Of a DNA stretch of 64,000 nucleotides, positions 57,241-64,000 are shown piece by piece. The stretch is from positions 69,700 to 133,699 of the forward strand of contig JAFRNW010000010.1 of NCBI GenBank assembly GCA_017429985.1. Reading direction: 5' to 3'. Position 1 is the first letter of the stretch, and every line of letters starts with the position of its first letter. A program made the position numbers and the translations under genes. This stretch comes from Clostridia bacterium (lineage in GTDB: Bacteria; Bacillota; Clostridia; Christensenellales; CAG-138). Below the pieces are notes generated by a model, which saw only the letters and a list, made by a program, of their open reading frames with translations, was not told the DNA's origin and ran no database searches.

Positions 57241-58706
57241 GCAGGAACAAGGTCCTATCCAATCTGTTCTGGCGTTTTCTGGAACGCTGCGGTGCGCAGG
57301 GAGTCACGTTCATCGTGTCCCTTGTCCTGGCACGCCTGCTCGATCCCGCCATTTACGGAACGATTGCGATCGTGCTCGTATTTACCAGCATACTGGACGT
57401 GTTTGTCGACAGCGGGCTGGGCAATGCGCTGATCCAGAAAAAGAACGCGGACGATCTGGATTTCTCCTCGGTTTTCTTTTTTAACGTGTGCATGTGCCTT
57501 GTCCTGTACGCGCTGATCTTTTTTGCCGCTCCGCTGATCGCCTCCTTCTATAACAAGCCGGAACTGGTCGCGCTGATCCGGGTCATGAGCCTGACGGTCG
57601 TCGTGTCCGGGGTCAAGAATATCCAGCATGCGTATGTGTCGCGGAACATGCTGTTCAAGCGCTTTTTCTACGCGACCCTCGGCGGAACGGTCTGTGCGGC
57701 CGTCGTAGGGATTTACCTTGCGTATGCGGGGTATGGCGTCTGGGCGATTGTCGCGCAGCATCTTCTGAACGTTACGATGGATACGGTCATCCTCTGGGCG
57801 ACGGTCAGGTGGCGGCCGAAACGGATGTTCTCCTGGGAAAGGCTCCGCGGCCTTTTCTCCTACGGCTGGAAACTGCTGGCTTCGGAACTTCTTGAGACCG
57901 TATATACCAGACTCCGCCAGCTGATCATCGGGAAGATGTATACGGACGCGGATCTTGCTTTCTATAACAGAGGAGAGCAGATCCCGCAGTTTCTGACGAA
58001 CAATATCAATACCGCGACCAACAGCGTGCTCCTGCCCGCGATGGCCGCGGAACAGGACCGGGCGGAACGGGTCCGCAACATGACGATGCGGGCGATCACG
58101 CTGTGTACCTATGTCATCATGCCCGTGATGGCGGGACTGGCGGTATGCGCGGAACCTATCGTCCGGATCGTTCTGACGGAAAAATGGGTCCCTTGCGTGC
58201 CGTTCCTGCAGGTATTCTGCGTGGCATACGCGTTTTTCCCGTTCCATATCGCGAATCTGAACGCCGTGAAGGCGATGGGCAGGAGCGATCTTTTCCTGAA
58301 AATGGAAATTCTGAAGAAGGTCATCGATCTGATCATCCTTGCCGTCGCAATGTGGTTCGGACCGTTTGTGATGGCGCTCAGCCTGCTTGCGGCAGACCTG
58401 ATCAGCCAGGTGATCAATTCCTGGCCGAACAGGAAACTGATCGGATATTCCTACGGGAAACAGCTCCGGGATCTGCTCCCGAACATTACGCTCACGCTTG
58501 CCATGTGCCTGATCGTATCCGCGGTGCGCCTGCTCCCGCTGAAGGACTGGGTGCTGTTGCTGATTCAGATTCCTTTGGGTATACTGATATATGTGGTCGG
58601 GTCGAAACTGACGCACAATGAAAGTTTTTCATATATCCTGTCCGCTCTGAAGCGGTTCACAAGGAGAGGACAGTCCGATACAGCACAGGGAGAAGAGAAA
58701 GAATGA
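57213..58706 (+). CDS. Lipopolysaccharide/oligosaccharide flippase, WzxC-like (second copy)
   Basis: A 497-residue protein with twelve to fourteen membrane helices of the MOP superfamily. RCGAQGVTFIVSLVLARLLDPAIYG near the start (pattern only) and FYNRGEQIPQFLTNNINTATN in the middle are typical of the WzxC-type group. The start is unclear: TTG at 57213 has no ribosome site before it. Related proteins usually begin one residue before SRNKVLSN, which here is a GTA codon at 57237, not a normal start. It may move a different glycan from the flippase at 48830. Confidence 0.85.
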   Translation: MEGKGTEPVSRNKVLSNLFWRFLERCGAQGVTFIVSLVLARLLDPAIYGTIAIVLVFTSILDVFVDSGLGNALIQKKNADDLDFSSVFFFNVCMCLVLYALIFFAAPLIASFYNKPELVALIRVMSLTVVVSGVKNIQHAYVSRNMLFKRFFYATLGGTVCAAVVGIYLAYAGYGVWAIVAQHLLNVTMDTVILWATVRWRPKRMFSWERLRGLFSYGWKLLASELLETVYTRLRQLIIGKMYTDADLAFYNRGEQIPQFLTNNINTATNSVLLPAMAAEQDRAERVRNMTMRAITLCTYVIMPVMAGLAVCAEPIVRIVLTEKWVPCVPFLQVFCVAYAFFPFHIANLNAVKAMGRSDLFLKMEILKKVIDLIILAVAMWFGPFVMALSLLAADLISQVINSWPNRKLIGYSYGKQLRDLLPNITLTLAMCLIVSAVRLLPLKDWVLLLIQIPLGILIYVVGSKLTHNESFSYILSALKRFTRRGQSDTAQGEEKE

Positions 58707-59797
58707 TCCAGGTAACCCGGTCCTCAATGCCGGACTTCAACGAATTCTGCGATGAGATCAAAGACATCTGGGACAGCAGATGGCTGACCAATATGGGAGC
58801 CAAGCACGAGCAGTTCTGCGGAGAACTGAGGTCATATCTGGGAGTGCCGCATGTCACGCTGTTTTCCAACGGGCATCTGGCTCTGGAAGGCGCAGTCGCA
58901 TCCATGGGATTTCCCGAGGGAGCAGAGATCATCACGACGCCGTTCACATTCGTTTCCACGACCCACGCCATCTGGAGGAACCGGCTGACCCCGGTTTTCT
59001 GCGATATCCGGAAGTCGGACTACACCATGGATCCGGACGGGATCGAAGCACTGATTACGGAGAAGACCTGCGCGATCCTGCCTGTTCACGTATACGGGAA
59101 TCTCTGCAACACGGAACGCATCGGCGCAATCGCGAGAAAACACGGACTGAAAGTCATCTACGACGCCGCGCACGCGTTCGGTGAGACGCTGGACGGAAAA
59201 AACGTCGCGTGTTTCGGGGACGCTTCCATGTTCAGTTTCCATGCAACGAAAGTTTTTCATACCATCGAGGGCGGCGCGGTCTGCTATGCGGATGACGCGC
59301 TCGTGCAGCCGCTGGACGACGTCAAGAATTTCGGGATCCGGGGACCCGAGGAGATCTGCGGCCCGGGCGGGAACGCGAAAATGAACGAGTTCCAGGCTGC
59401 GATGGGGATCTGCAATCTCCGTCACGTACACGAAGAGATCGCGAAGCGGAAAGCGATCGCCGGGGTCTATTCCGAGCGGCTGGCCGGAAGGGAAGGGATC
59501 CTGATCGGCGGGGACCGGCCGGGTCTCGTCAGGAATTACGGCTATTTTCCCGTCGTGTTTGACGGTCCCTACGACCGCGATGACCTGCATTCCTATCTTG
59601 CCGAAAACGATGTTTTCACGAGGAAGTACTTCTATCCTCTGACGAGCAGCGTAGGCTGCTACAGAGGTTTGAAAGGCGCTTCGGAAACGCCTGCCGCGGA
59701 GTATGTTTCCTCGCATGTCCTGACGCTGCCGCTGTATGCGGATCTTGCCGCGGAGGACGCGGAACGCATCTGCGATCTGATTATCAGAAGGAGATAA
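58703..59797 (+). CDS. dTDP-4-amino-4,6-dideoxyglucose transaminase (VioA/DesI-like DegT family)
   Basis: A 364-residue PLP enzyme of the DegT/DnrJ/EryC1/StrS family. The PLP lysine lies in [41 protein letters not shown] and [14 protein letters not shown] are typical of VioA-like enzymes that make dTDP-Qui4N. It is followed directly by rfbA and rfbB, which would supply its substrate dTDP-4-keto-6-deoxyglucose. It overlaps the flippase gene by four bases. The exact C4 stereochemistry is by family resemblance. Confidence 0.85.
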   Translation: MIQVTRSSMPDFNEFCDEIKDIWDSRWLTNMGAKHEQFCGELRSYLGVPHVTLFSNGHLALEGAVASMGFPEGAEIITTPFTFVSTTHAIWRNRLTPVFCDIRKSDYTMDPDGIEALITEKTCAILPVHVYGNLCNTERIGAIARKHGLKVIYDAAHAFGETLDGKNVACFGDASMFSFHATKVFHTIEGGAVCYADDALVQPLDDVKNFGIRGPEEICGPGGNAKMNEFQAAMGICNLRHVHEEIAKRKAIAGVYSERLAGREGILIGGDRPGLVRNYGYFPVVFDGPYDRDDLHSYLAENDVFTRKYFYPLTSSVGCYRGLKGASETPAAEYVSSHVLTLPLYADLAAEDAERICDLIIRRR

Positions 59798-59801
59798 ACG
59801 C

Positions 59802-60677
59802 ATGAAAGGGATTATTCTGGCCGGGGGAGCAGGATCAAGACTGTATCCTATGACGAAGGCCGTATCCAAGCAGCTGCTCCCAATCTATGACAAGCCGATG
59901 ATCTATTATCCCCTGTCAGTGCTGATGCTGGCCAATATCCGGGATGTTCTGATCATTTCCACACCCGAGGATACGCCGCTCTACCGGAAACTACTGGGCA
60001 ACGGGACATCAATCGGCATGCGGTTTGAGTACAGAGTCCAGGACCGGCCCCGGGGGCTTGCCGACGCGTTCATCATCGGGGAAGAGTTTATCGGGGATGA
60101 CAGCGTCTGCCTCGTTCTCGGAGACAATGTGTTTTTCGGCCAGTCCCTCTCGGATATGCTGAGGGAAGTGCGGACGGAGCTCTCCGGCGCGACGATTTTC
60201 GGATATCCCGTCCGCGACCCGAGATCGTTCGGCGTTGTGGAATTTGACAAGAACAGGAACGTTGTTTCCATTGAGGAAAAGCCGGAAAAGCCGAAGAGCA
60301 ACTACGCGGTCCCCGGCCTGTATTTCTATGACAACCGCGTTGTGGAGATCGCGAAACATGTGAAGCCATCAAAACGCGGGGAGATCGAGATCACGGCGGT
60401 GAACAATGCCTATCTGGAAATGAAGGAACTGAAGGTCTGCCTGCTCGGACGCGGGTTCGCGTGGCTTGACACCGGCACCCCGAACGGGATGCTGAAGGCC
60501 GCGGAATTTGTTGAAACGGTCCAGTCCAGGCAGGGGATGTATATCTCCTGTATCGAGGAAATCGCATGGAGGCGCGGTTTTATTTCCAGGGAAGAATTGT
60601 ATGCTCTGGGCGAGAATCTGAAAGCGACGGATTACGGTCAGTATCTGATGACGATCGCGAAGGAGGAGATCGAATGA
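59802..60677 (+). CDS. rfbA: Glucose-1-phosphate thymidylyltransferase
   Basis: A 291-residue enzyme that makes dTDP-glucose from dTTP and glucose 1-phosphate. [32 protein letters not shown] is the nucleotide site (shown as pattern, split by function), then [11 protein letters not shown] and [20 protein letters not shown]. Length is typical. AAGGAGATAAACGC precedes the ATG. The end overlaps rfbB by four bases. rfbC and rfbD are absent from the window, so dTDP-rhamnose is not the evident product. Confidence 0.96.
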   Translation: MKGIILAGGAGSRLYPMTKAVSKQLLPIYDKPMIYYPLSVLMLANIRDVLIISTPEDTPLYRKLLGNGTSIGMRFEYRVQDRPRGLADAFIIGEEFIGDDSVCLVLGDNVFFGQSLSDMLREVRTELSGATIFGYPVRDPRSFGVVEFDKNRNVVSIEEKPEKPKSNYAVPGLYFYDNRVVEIAKHVKPSKRGEIEITAVNNAYLEMKELKVCLLGRGFAWLDTGTPNGMLKAAEFVETVQSRQGMYISCIEEIAWRRGFISREELYALGENLKATDYGQYLMTIAKEEIE

Positions 60678-61693
60678 GAATTCTGGTGACAGGCGGAGCG
60701 GGATTCATCGGCGCCAATTACATTTACTATCTGAAGAAACAGCACCCGGAAGACCGGATCATCTGCCTTGACAAGCTGACATACGCGGGGAACCTGTCCA
60801 CGCTGGAACCCGTAATGCATGACGGAAACTTCCGCTTCTCCAGAACGGATATCTGCGACCGTGAAGGCGTGTTCCGGCTTTTTGAAGAGGAGCGCCCGGA
60901 TGTGGTCGTCAATTTTGCGGCGGAAAGCCACGTGGACCGATCCATTGAGTCGCCTGGCATTTTCCTTCAGACGAACATTATCGGGACGTCCGTGCTGATG
61001 GACGCCTCCAGAAAATACGGGGTGAGCCGTTTCCACCAGGTATCCACGGACGAAGTATACGGGGATCTGCCGCTTGACCGACCGGATCTTCTTTTCACGG
61101 AAGAGACGCCGCTTCATACCAGCAGTCCGTACAGCAGTTCCAAGGCTGCGGCGGATCTGCTTGCCATGTCATACTGGCGCACGTACGGCCTGCCCGTGAC
61201 GGTCAGCCGCTGTTCCAACAACTACGGACCGTACCAGTTTCCCGAGAAACTGATCCCCCTGATGATCATCAACGCGCTGAGCGACAAGCCGCTTCCGGTC
61301 TACGGGCAAGGAATCAATGTGCGTGACTGGCTTTACGTGGAGGACCACTGCAGGGCGATCGATCTGGTCGTCCGCCAGGGCACGCCCGGGGAGGTGTACA
61401 ATATCGGCGGCCATAACGAAATGCGCAACATCGACATCGTGAAGATGATCTGCAGGGAAGTCGGGAAGCCGGAGAGCCTCATCACATTCGTGACGGACCG
61501 GAAAGGACACGACATGCGGTACGCCATCGATCCCGCGAAGATCCATGCCGCACTGGGCTGGCTGCCGGAGACGAAGTTTGAGGACGGGCTGAGAAAGACC
61601 GTTCGCTGGTATCTGGACAATCGGGCGTGGTGGGAGACGATCGTTTCGGGAGAATACCGCGAATACTACGAGAAGATGTATCACAACCGCTGA
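60674..61693 (+). CDS. rfbB: dTDP-glucose 4,6-dehydratase
   Basis: A 339-residue SDR enzyme that forms dTDP-4-keto-6-deoxyglucose. [19 protein letters not shown] binds [14 protein letters not shown] and the [11 protein letters not shown] catalytic Tyr-Lys region are present; and [19 protein letters not shown] completes the signature. The ATG at 60674 follows AAGGAGGAGAT in the end of rfbA. The product can feed both aminotransferases of the window. Confidence 0.97.
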   Translation: MRILVTGGAGFIGANYIYYLKKQHPEDRIICLDKLTYAGNLSTLEPVMHDGNFRFSRTDICDREGVFRLFEEERPDVVVNFAAESHVDRSIESPGIFLQTNIIGTSVLMDASRKYGVSRFHQVSTDEVYGDLPLDRPDLLFTEETPLHTSSPYSSSKAAADLLAMSYWRTYGLPVTVSRCSNNYGPYQFPEKLIPLMIINALSDKPLPVYGQGINVRDWLYVEDHCRAIDLVVRQGTPGEVYNIGGHNEMRNIDIVKMICREVGKPESLITFVTDRKGHDMRYAIDPAKIHAALGWLPETKFEDGLRKTVRWYLDNRAWWETIVSGEYREYYEKMYHNR

Positions 61694-61701
61694 CGTGCGG
61701 T

Positions 61702-61730
61702 TTGACGCAAAACCGGATAATGACTATAAT
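61702..61730 (+). promoter_or_regulatory. Promoter of the GntR regulator gene
   Basis: TTGACG and consensus TATAAT are spaced by 17 bases. The start near 61737 makes the ATG at 61739 unlikely and supports the ATG at 61766. Confidence 0.8.
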
Positions 61731-61765
61731 TCTATTTTATGAAGAAGAACACATCGAGGAAAAAC

Positions 61766-62431
61766 ATGAGCTATAAGGAAATCGCAGATCGTCTCGGACC
61801 AAGAACGGGCGCAACACAGGACTGGGTTTATCAGGTTCTGAAGGAAGGAATTGTCAGCGGTGAACTGAAGGGAGGCACTCAGCTGAAGCAGGATGAGATA
61901 TCTTCCATGCTGTCCGTCTCCCCCATACCGGTGCGTGAGGCTTTGAGAAAACTGGAGGCGCGCGGACTCGTGCATATCGAGACGAACCGCGGCGCGACGG
62001 TCCAGATCCTTCAGAGGAGCCATGTCATGGATATGATGGAGATCCGCGCTATGCTTTCCGCCATGAAGCTCAAAAACAGTGCCCCGTTTCTGACGGAGGA
62101 GGATTACCGGCAGATTGCCGAGGTGATCGAGGCGCAGAGGAACGCGACGGATCTGATGAAGTGCGAACAGCTGAATTACCGTTTCCACAAGCTTATCACC
62201 AGCCATGACGACAATGTGGTCGCGGATATGTTCATGGAGATAATCCAGAGCTCCATCGACCGCTATATCCGGCATTCCCTGTATGATGACGACGGAAGGC
62301 GCCTTGCGAGTGCGGATGAACATGAGGCAATCATGAATGCCTGCAGAAGCGGGGACTATGAAAAAGCGTGCGAACTGCTGAGGGATCATATCCTGAACGC
62401 GAAGGATTTCGTGCCAGATCCGCTGGAGTAA
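61766..62431 (+). CDS. GntR family transcriptional regulator, FCD-domain type
   Basis: A 221-residue DNA-binding protein. The N-terminal winged helix (about 15-80) reads GIVSGELKGGTQLKQDEISSML, then VSPIPVREALRKLEARGLV. The C-terminal all-helical FCD domain (about 90-221) has the metal/ligand-site pattern in FHKLITSHDDN and ADEHEAIMNACRSGDYEKA. Such regulators answer to small acids or sugars. GAGGA at 61756-61760 precedes the ATG. It has its own promoter and terminator, so it is a separate unit and its targets are unknown. Confidence 0.9.
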   Translation: MSYKEIADRLGPRTGATQDWVYQVLKEGIVSGELKGGTQLKQDEISSMLSVSPIPVREALRKLEARGLVHIETNRGATVQILQRSHVMDMMEIRAMLSAMKLKNSAPFLTEEDYRQIAEVIEAQRNATDLMKCEQLNYRFHKLITSHDDNVVADMFMEIIQSSIDRYIRHSLYDDDGRRLASADEHEAIMNACRSGDYEKACELLRDHILNAKDFVPDPLE

Positions 62432-62442
62432 GGTTATTAATC

Positions 62443-62475
62443 ACGGGCGGTGCGTTCCGGACTGCCTCGTTTTTA
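62443..62475 (+). terminator. Intrinsic terminator of the GntR gene
   Basis: CGGGCGGT and ACTGCCTCG form a GC-rich stem with one G-T pair, followed by TTTTT. Confidence 0.65.
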
Positions 62476-62858
62476 TGCTATATGTTTTAATTAATTATTA
62501 TGGGACTTATGTGTTGCTATTTAGCGACGAAGACTGAAAAACGATTTTTGTTCAGACGGGGCTTTACTCCTTTACAGTACATAAGAAAATGATGACAAGG
62601 AGAAGTCAATAACCGTAATGATCATCCAGATATCTTAGAAAACACCTTGACACTTCAACAGGAATAACGTTTTATAAGTTAATTGAAGCCTTTTTGTATA
62701 CAGAGAAAAGTGCTTTTTATCTGTTTTTATAATCAATAATACAGCAGGAGAAGGCAGACTAGCGTTATAATAATTTTTCACAGACTATTTTTCAATAGAA
62801 AGGCACATCAGGAAAGCTATAGATCAGTTTATAAATCTCATGCTTGGAGTGTGTTTTT
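62476..62858. other. AT-rich intergenic stretch
   Basis: About 380 bases, strongly AT-rich, without an open frame I would defend. A weak promoter may lie at 62647-62676 (TTGACA, 18 bases, TTTATA), leaving a leader of about 180 bases before the acyltransferase gene. No RNA gene is recognised. Confidence 0.5.
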
Positions 62859-63857
62859 ATGTATCAGGGAAGGAATTTCAAACTAGATCATTTTAAACTA
62901 TTTTTAATTTTTTGTGTTGTTTTGGGGCATATTTGTTCGGCATATGTACGTCACAGTTATATTCTTGAGTGTTTATGGCTGTGGGTGTATCTTTTTCATA
63001 TACCAGGATTTGTATTTGTTTCTGGTTTATTTTCAAAATCGATAGTTCAAGGCAATAGATGGGATAAAATACTACCATATTTATTACTATTTATAGTGAT
63101 GGGATTTTTGGATTCATGGATTATATGGATAGAGAATCATACATTATTAATTAATTTTTTTTCCGGGAATAGTGTTAGATGGTATGCCATATCAACGTTC
63201 TTTTGGTATTCAATTACGATTGTTCTAAAGAAAGCTCACGCATTATGGGTGATGCTTATTTCGTTTTTTTTATCATTAATTGTTGGCTATTTTCCATGGA
63301 ATTCACATTTTCTTGCATGGATGAGAACGATTGTTTTTTTCCCTTTTTTCTATGCAGGGTATCTATTGGATTCAAACAAGATTACAAAATTACTTGGTTC
63401 AACAAAGCTAAGAATTGCTTCAGCAGCAATAGTAGTGTTTTCCTTAGCTCTAGTATATTTTGAGTTTGACAATTTAGAAAAATGGCGTGATTTGTTTCGC
63501 GGCTGCGTCGCATATAGCAATATCGACGAAGTTACAAATGCACTATTCGGACCACTTTGGAGAATAGCGGCCTTTTTAACCTCTGGCGTTTTGGCATTAT
63601 CAATACTTACTTGTATACCGGGAAAAGAGCTTCCGTTTGTTTCGGTTTTATCCAGAAAAACTTTGCCAGTGTATACTTTTCATACTTTTGTATTTAATCT
63701 TTTTCTCATTCTTATTAATTCCCTTAATAATTGGATTCTGGAAAAACCTTTATGGCATTGTCTATGGATTAGCCTAGTATTACTGTGTATCTGCTCATCT
63801 CCAATATTTGATTGGCCGATTCGAAAGCTTATGAGATTGTTTATAAAACATGAATAG
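62859..63857 (+). CDS. Acyltransferase family membrane protein, AT-rich
   Basis: A 332-residue protein with about ten membrane helices. Near the N-terminus FKLFLIFCVVLGHICSAYV includes the likely catalytic histidine, and LFHIPGFVFVSGLFSKS is typical of the sugar O-acetyltransferase branch of acyltransferase family 3. The ATG at 62859 follows TTGGAG; the TTG at 62844 would overlap that site. Base composition is far more AT-rich than the glycan cluster, which suggests recent arrival. It probably acetylates a surface sugar. Confidence 0.8.
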   Translation: MYQGRNFKLDHFKLFLIFCVVLGHICSAYVRHSYILECLWLWVYLFHIPGFVFVSGLFSKSIVQGNRWDKILPYLLLFIVMGFLDSWIIWIENHTLLINFFSGNSVRWYAISTFFWYSITIVLKKAHALWVMLISFFLSLIVGYFPWNSHFLAWMRTIVFFPFFYAGYLLDSNKITKLLGSTKLRIASAAIVVFSLALVYFEFDNLEKWRDLFRGCVAYSNIDEVTNALFGPLWRIAAFLTSGVLALSILTCIPGKELPFVSVLSRKTLPVYTFHTFVFNLFLILINSLNNWILEKPLWHCLWISLVLLCICSSPIFDWPIRKLMRLFIKHE

Positions 63858-64000
63858 ACGGCTTTTTTGTAAATGTGTTATGGCTTTGACTTATTACGAT
63901 TTATTAAATAGAATGTGTTAATGCTTTATCGAAAATCGTTTGACACTTTTTTGCCAGAATAGAAACAGATTATTAATGCAAACTAATAAAGGATTCATGA
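63858..64000. other. AT-rich non-coding right edge
   Basis: No open frame longer than a few codons is seen. It holds a good outward promoter, and the next gene must begin past the window. Confidence 0.6.
63886..63914 (+). promoter_or_regulatory. Candidate promoter reading out of the window
   Basis: TTGACT and TAGAAT are spaced by 17 bases. Confidence 0.55.

Overview
The window is about 64 kb from a Gram-positive, low-to-mid-GC Firmicute of the class Clostridia, probably an uncultured gut or rumen relative of the Lachnospiraceae. The grounds are: a long SRP RNA with an Alu domain of the Bacillus type, the prfA-sua5-rpiB-upp gene order, a CIRCE-controlled hrcA-grpE-dnaK-dnaJ operon, a tandem glycine riboswitch, a V/A-type ATPase, an iron-sulfur two-subunit serine dehydratase, and purine-rich Shine-Dalgarno sites throughout. 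Most genes are GC-rich. A few AT-rich stretches (about 23.9-26.4 kb, 49.0-50.15 kb and 62.5-64 kb) look acquired. No tRNA, rRNA, CRISPR array or intact transposase was seen.

Layout. 0-10.8 kb: the end of prfA, then sua5, rpiB and upp, followed by a complete nine-gene V-ATPase operon (stalk coiled coil, I, K, E, C, F, A, B, D). The K subunit keeps all the sodium ligands known from Enterococcus hirae NtpK. 10.8-16.1 kb (minus strand): two CotH-kinase membrane proteins, a VTC-type polyphosphate polymerase domain and a DUF4956 membrane protein. 16.2-19 kb: the SRP RNA gene, directly followed by sdaAB-sdaAA and a DUF368 candidate undecaprenyl-phosphate translocase. 19-24 kb: a secreted SH3/nuclease-like protein, fba and a GtrB-like glycosyltransferase (divergent promoters sharing one -35 hexamer), and gap. 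24-26.3 kb: an AT-rich island.

26.3-31.2 kb: an acyltransferase facing a minus-strand operon (sugar aminotransferase, ArnC-like transferase, formyltransferase-like protein, two SMR-type flippase halves). This looks like an Arn-type pathway that loads an amino sugar on undecaprenyl phosphate and flips it outward. 31.3-37.3 kb: glyA under a tandem glycine riboswitch, an O-antigen ligase/polymerase-like protein, lepA and hemW. 37.4-42.3 kb: the heat-shock operon.

42.4-61.7 kb: a surface-polysaccharide cluster with an initiating sugar transferase, several glycosyltransferases, two Wzx-type flippases, the UDP-L-FucNAc genes (capE, capF, capG), a LicD phosphotransferase, a GT-C-like membrane protein, a dTDP-amino-sugar transaminase, rfbA and rfbB. 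A GntR regulator and an AT-rich acyltransferase gene follow.

The window joins central metabolism and stress genes to two undecaprenyl-based glycan pathways that could share dTDP-sugar from one rfbA/rfbB pair. The most unusual item is a family 2 glycosyltransferase whose halves are in reverse order (43199-44101), an apparent circular permutation that still overlaps both neighbours by four bases. Other notable items are an SRP RNA with a non-GNRA apical loop and no terminator before sdaAB, and the Arn-like cassette.
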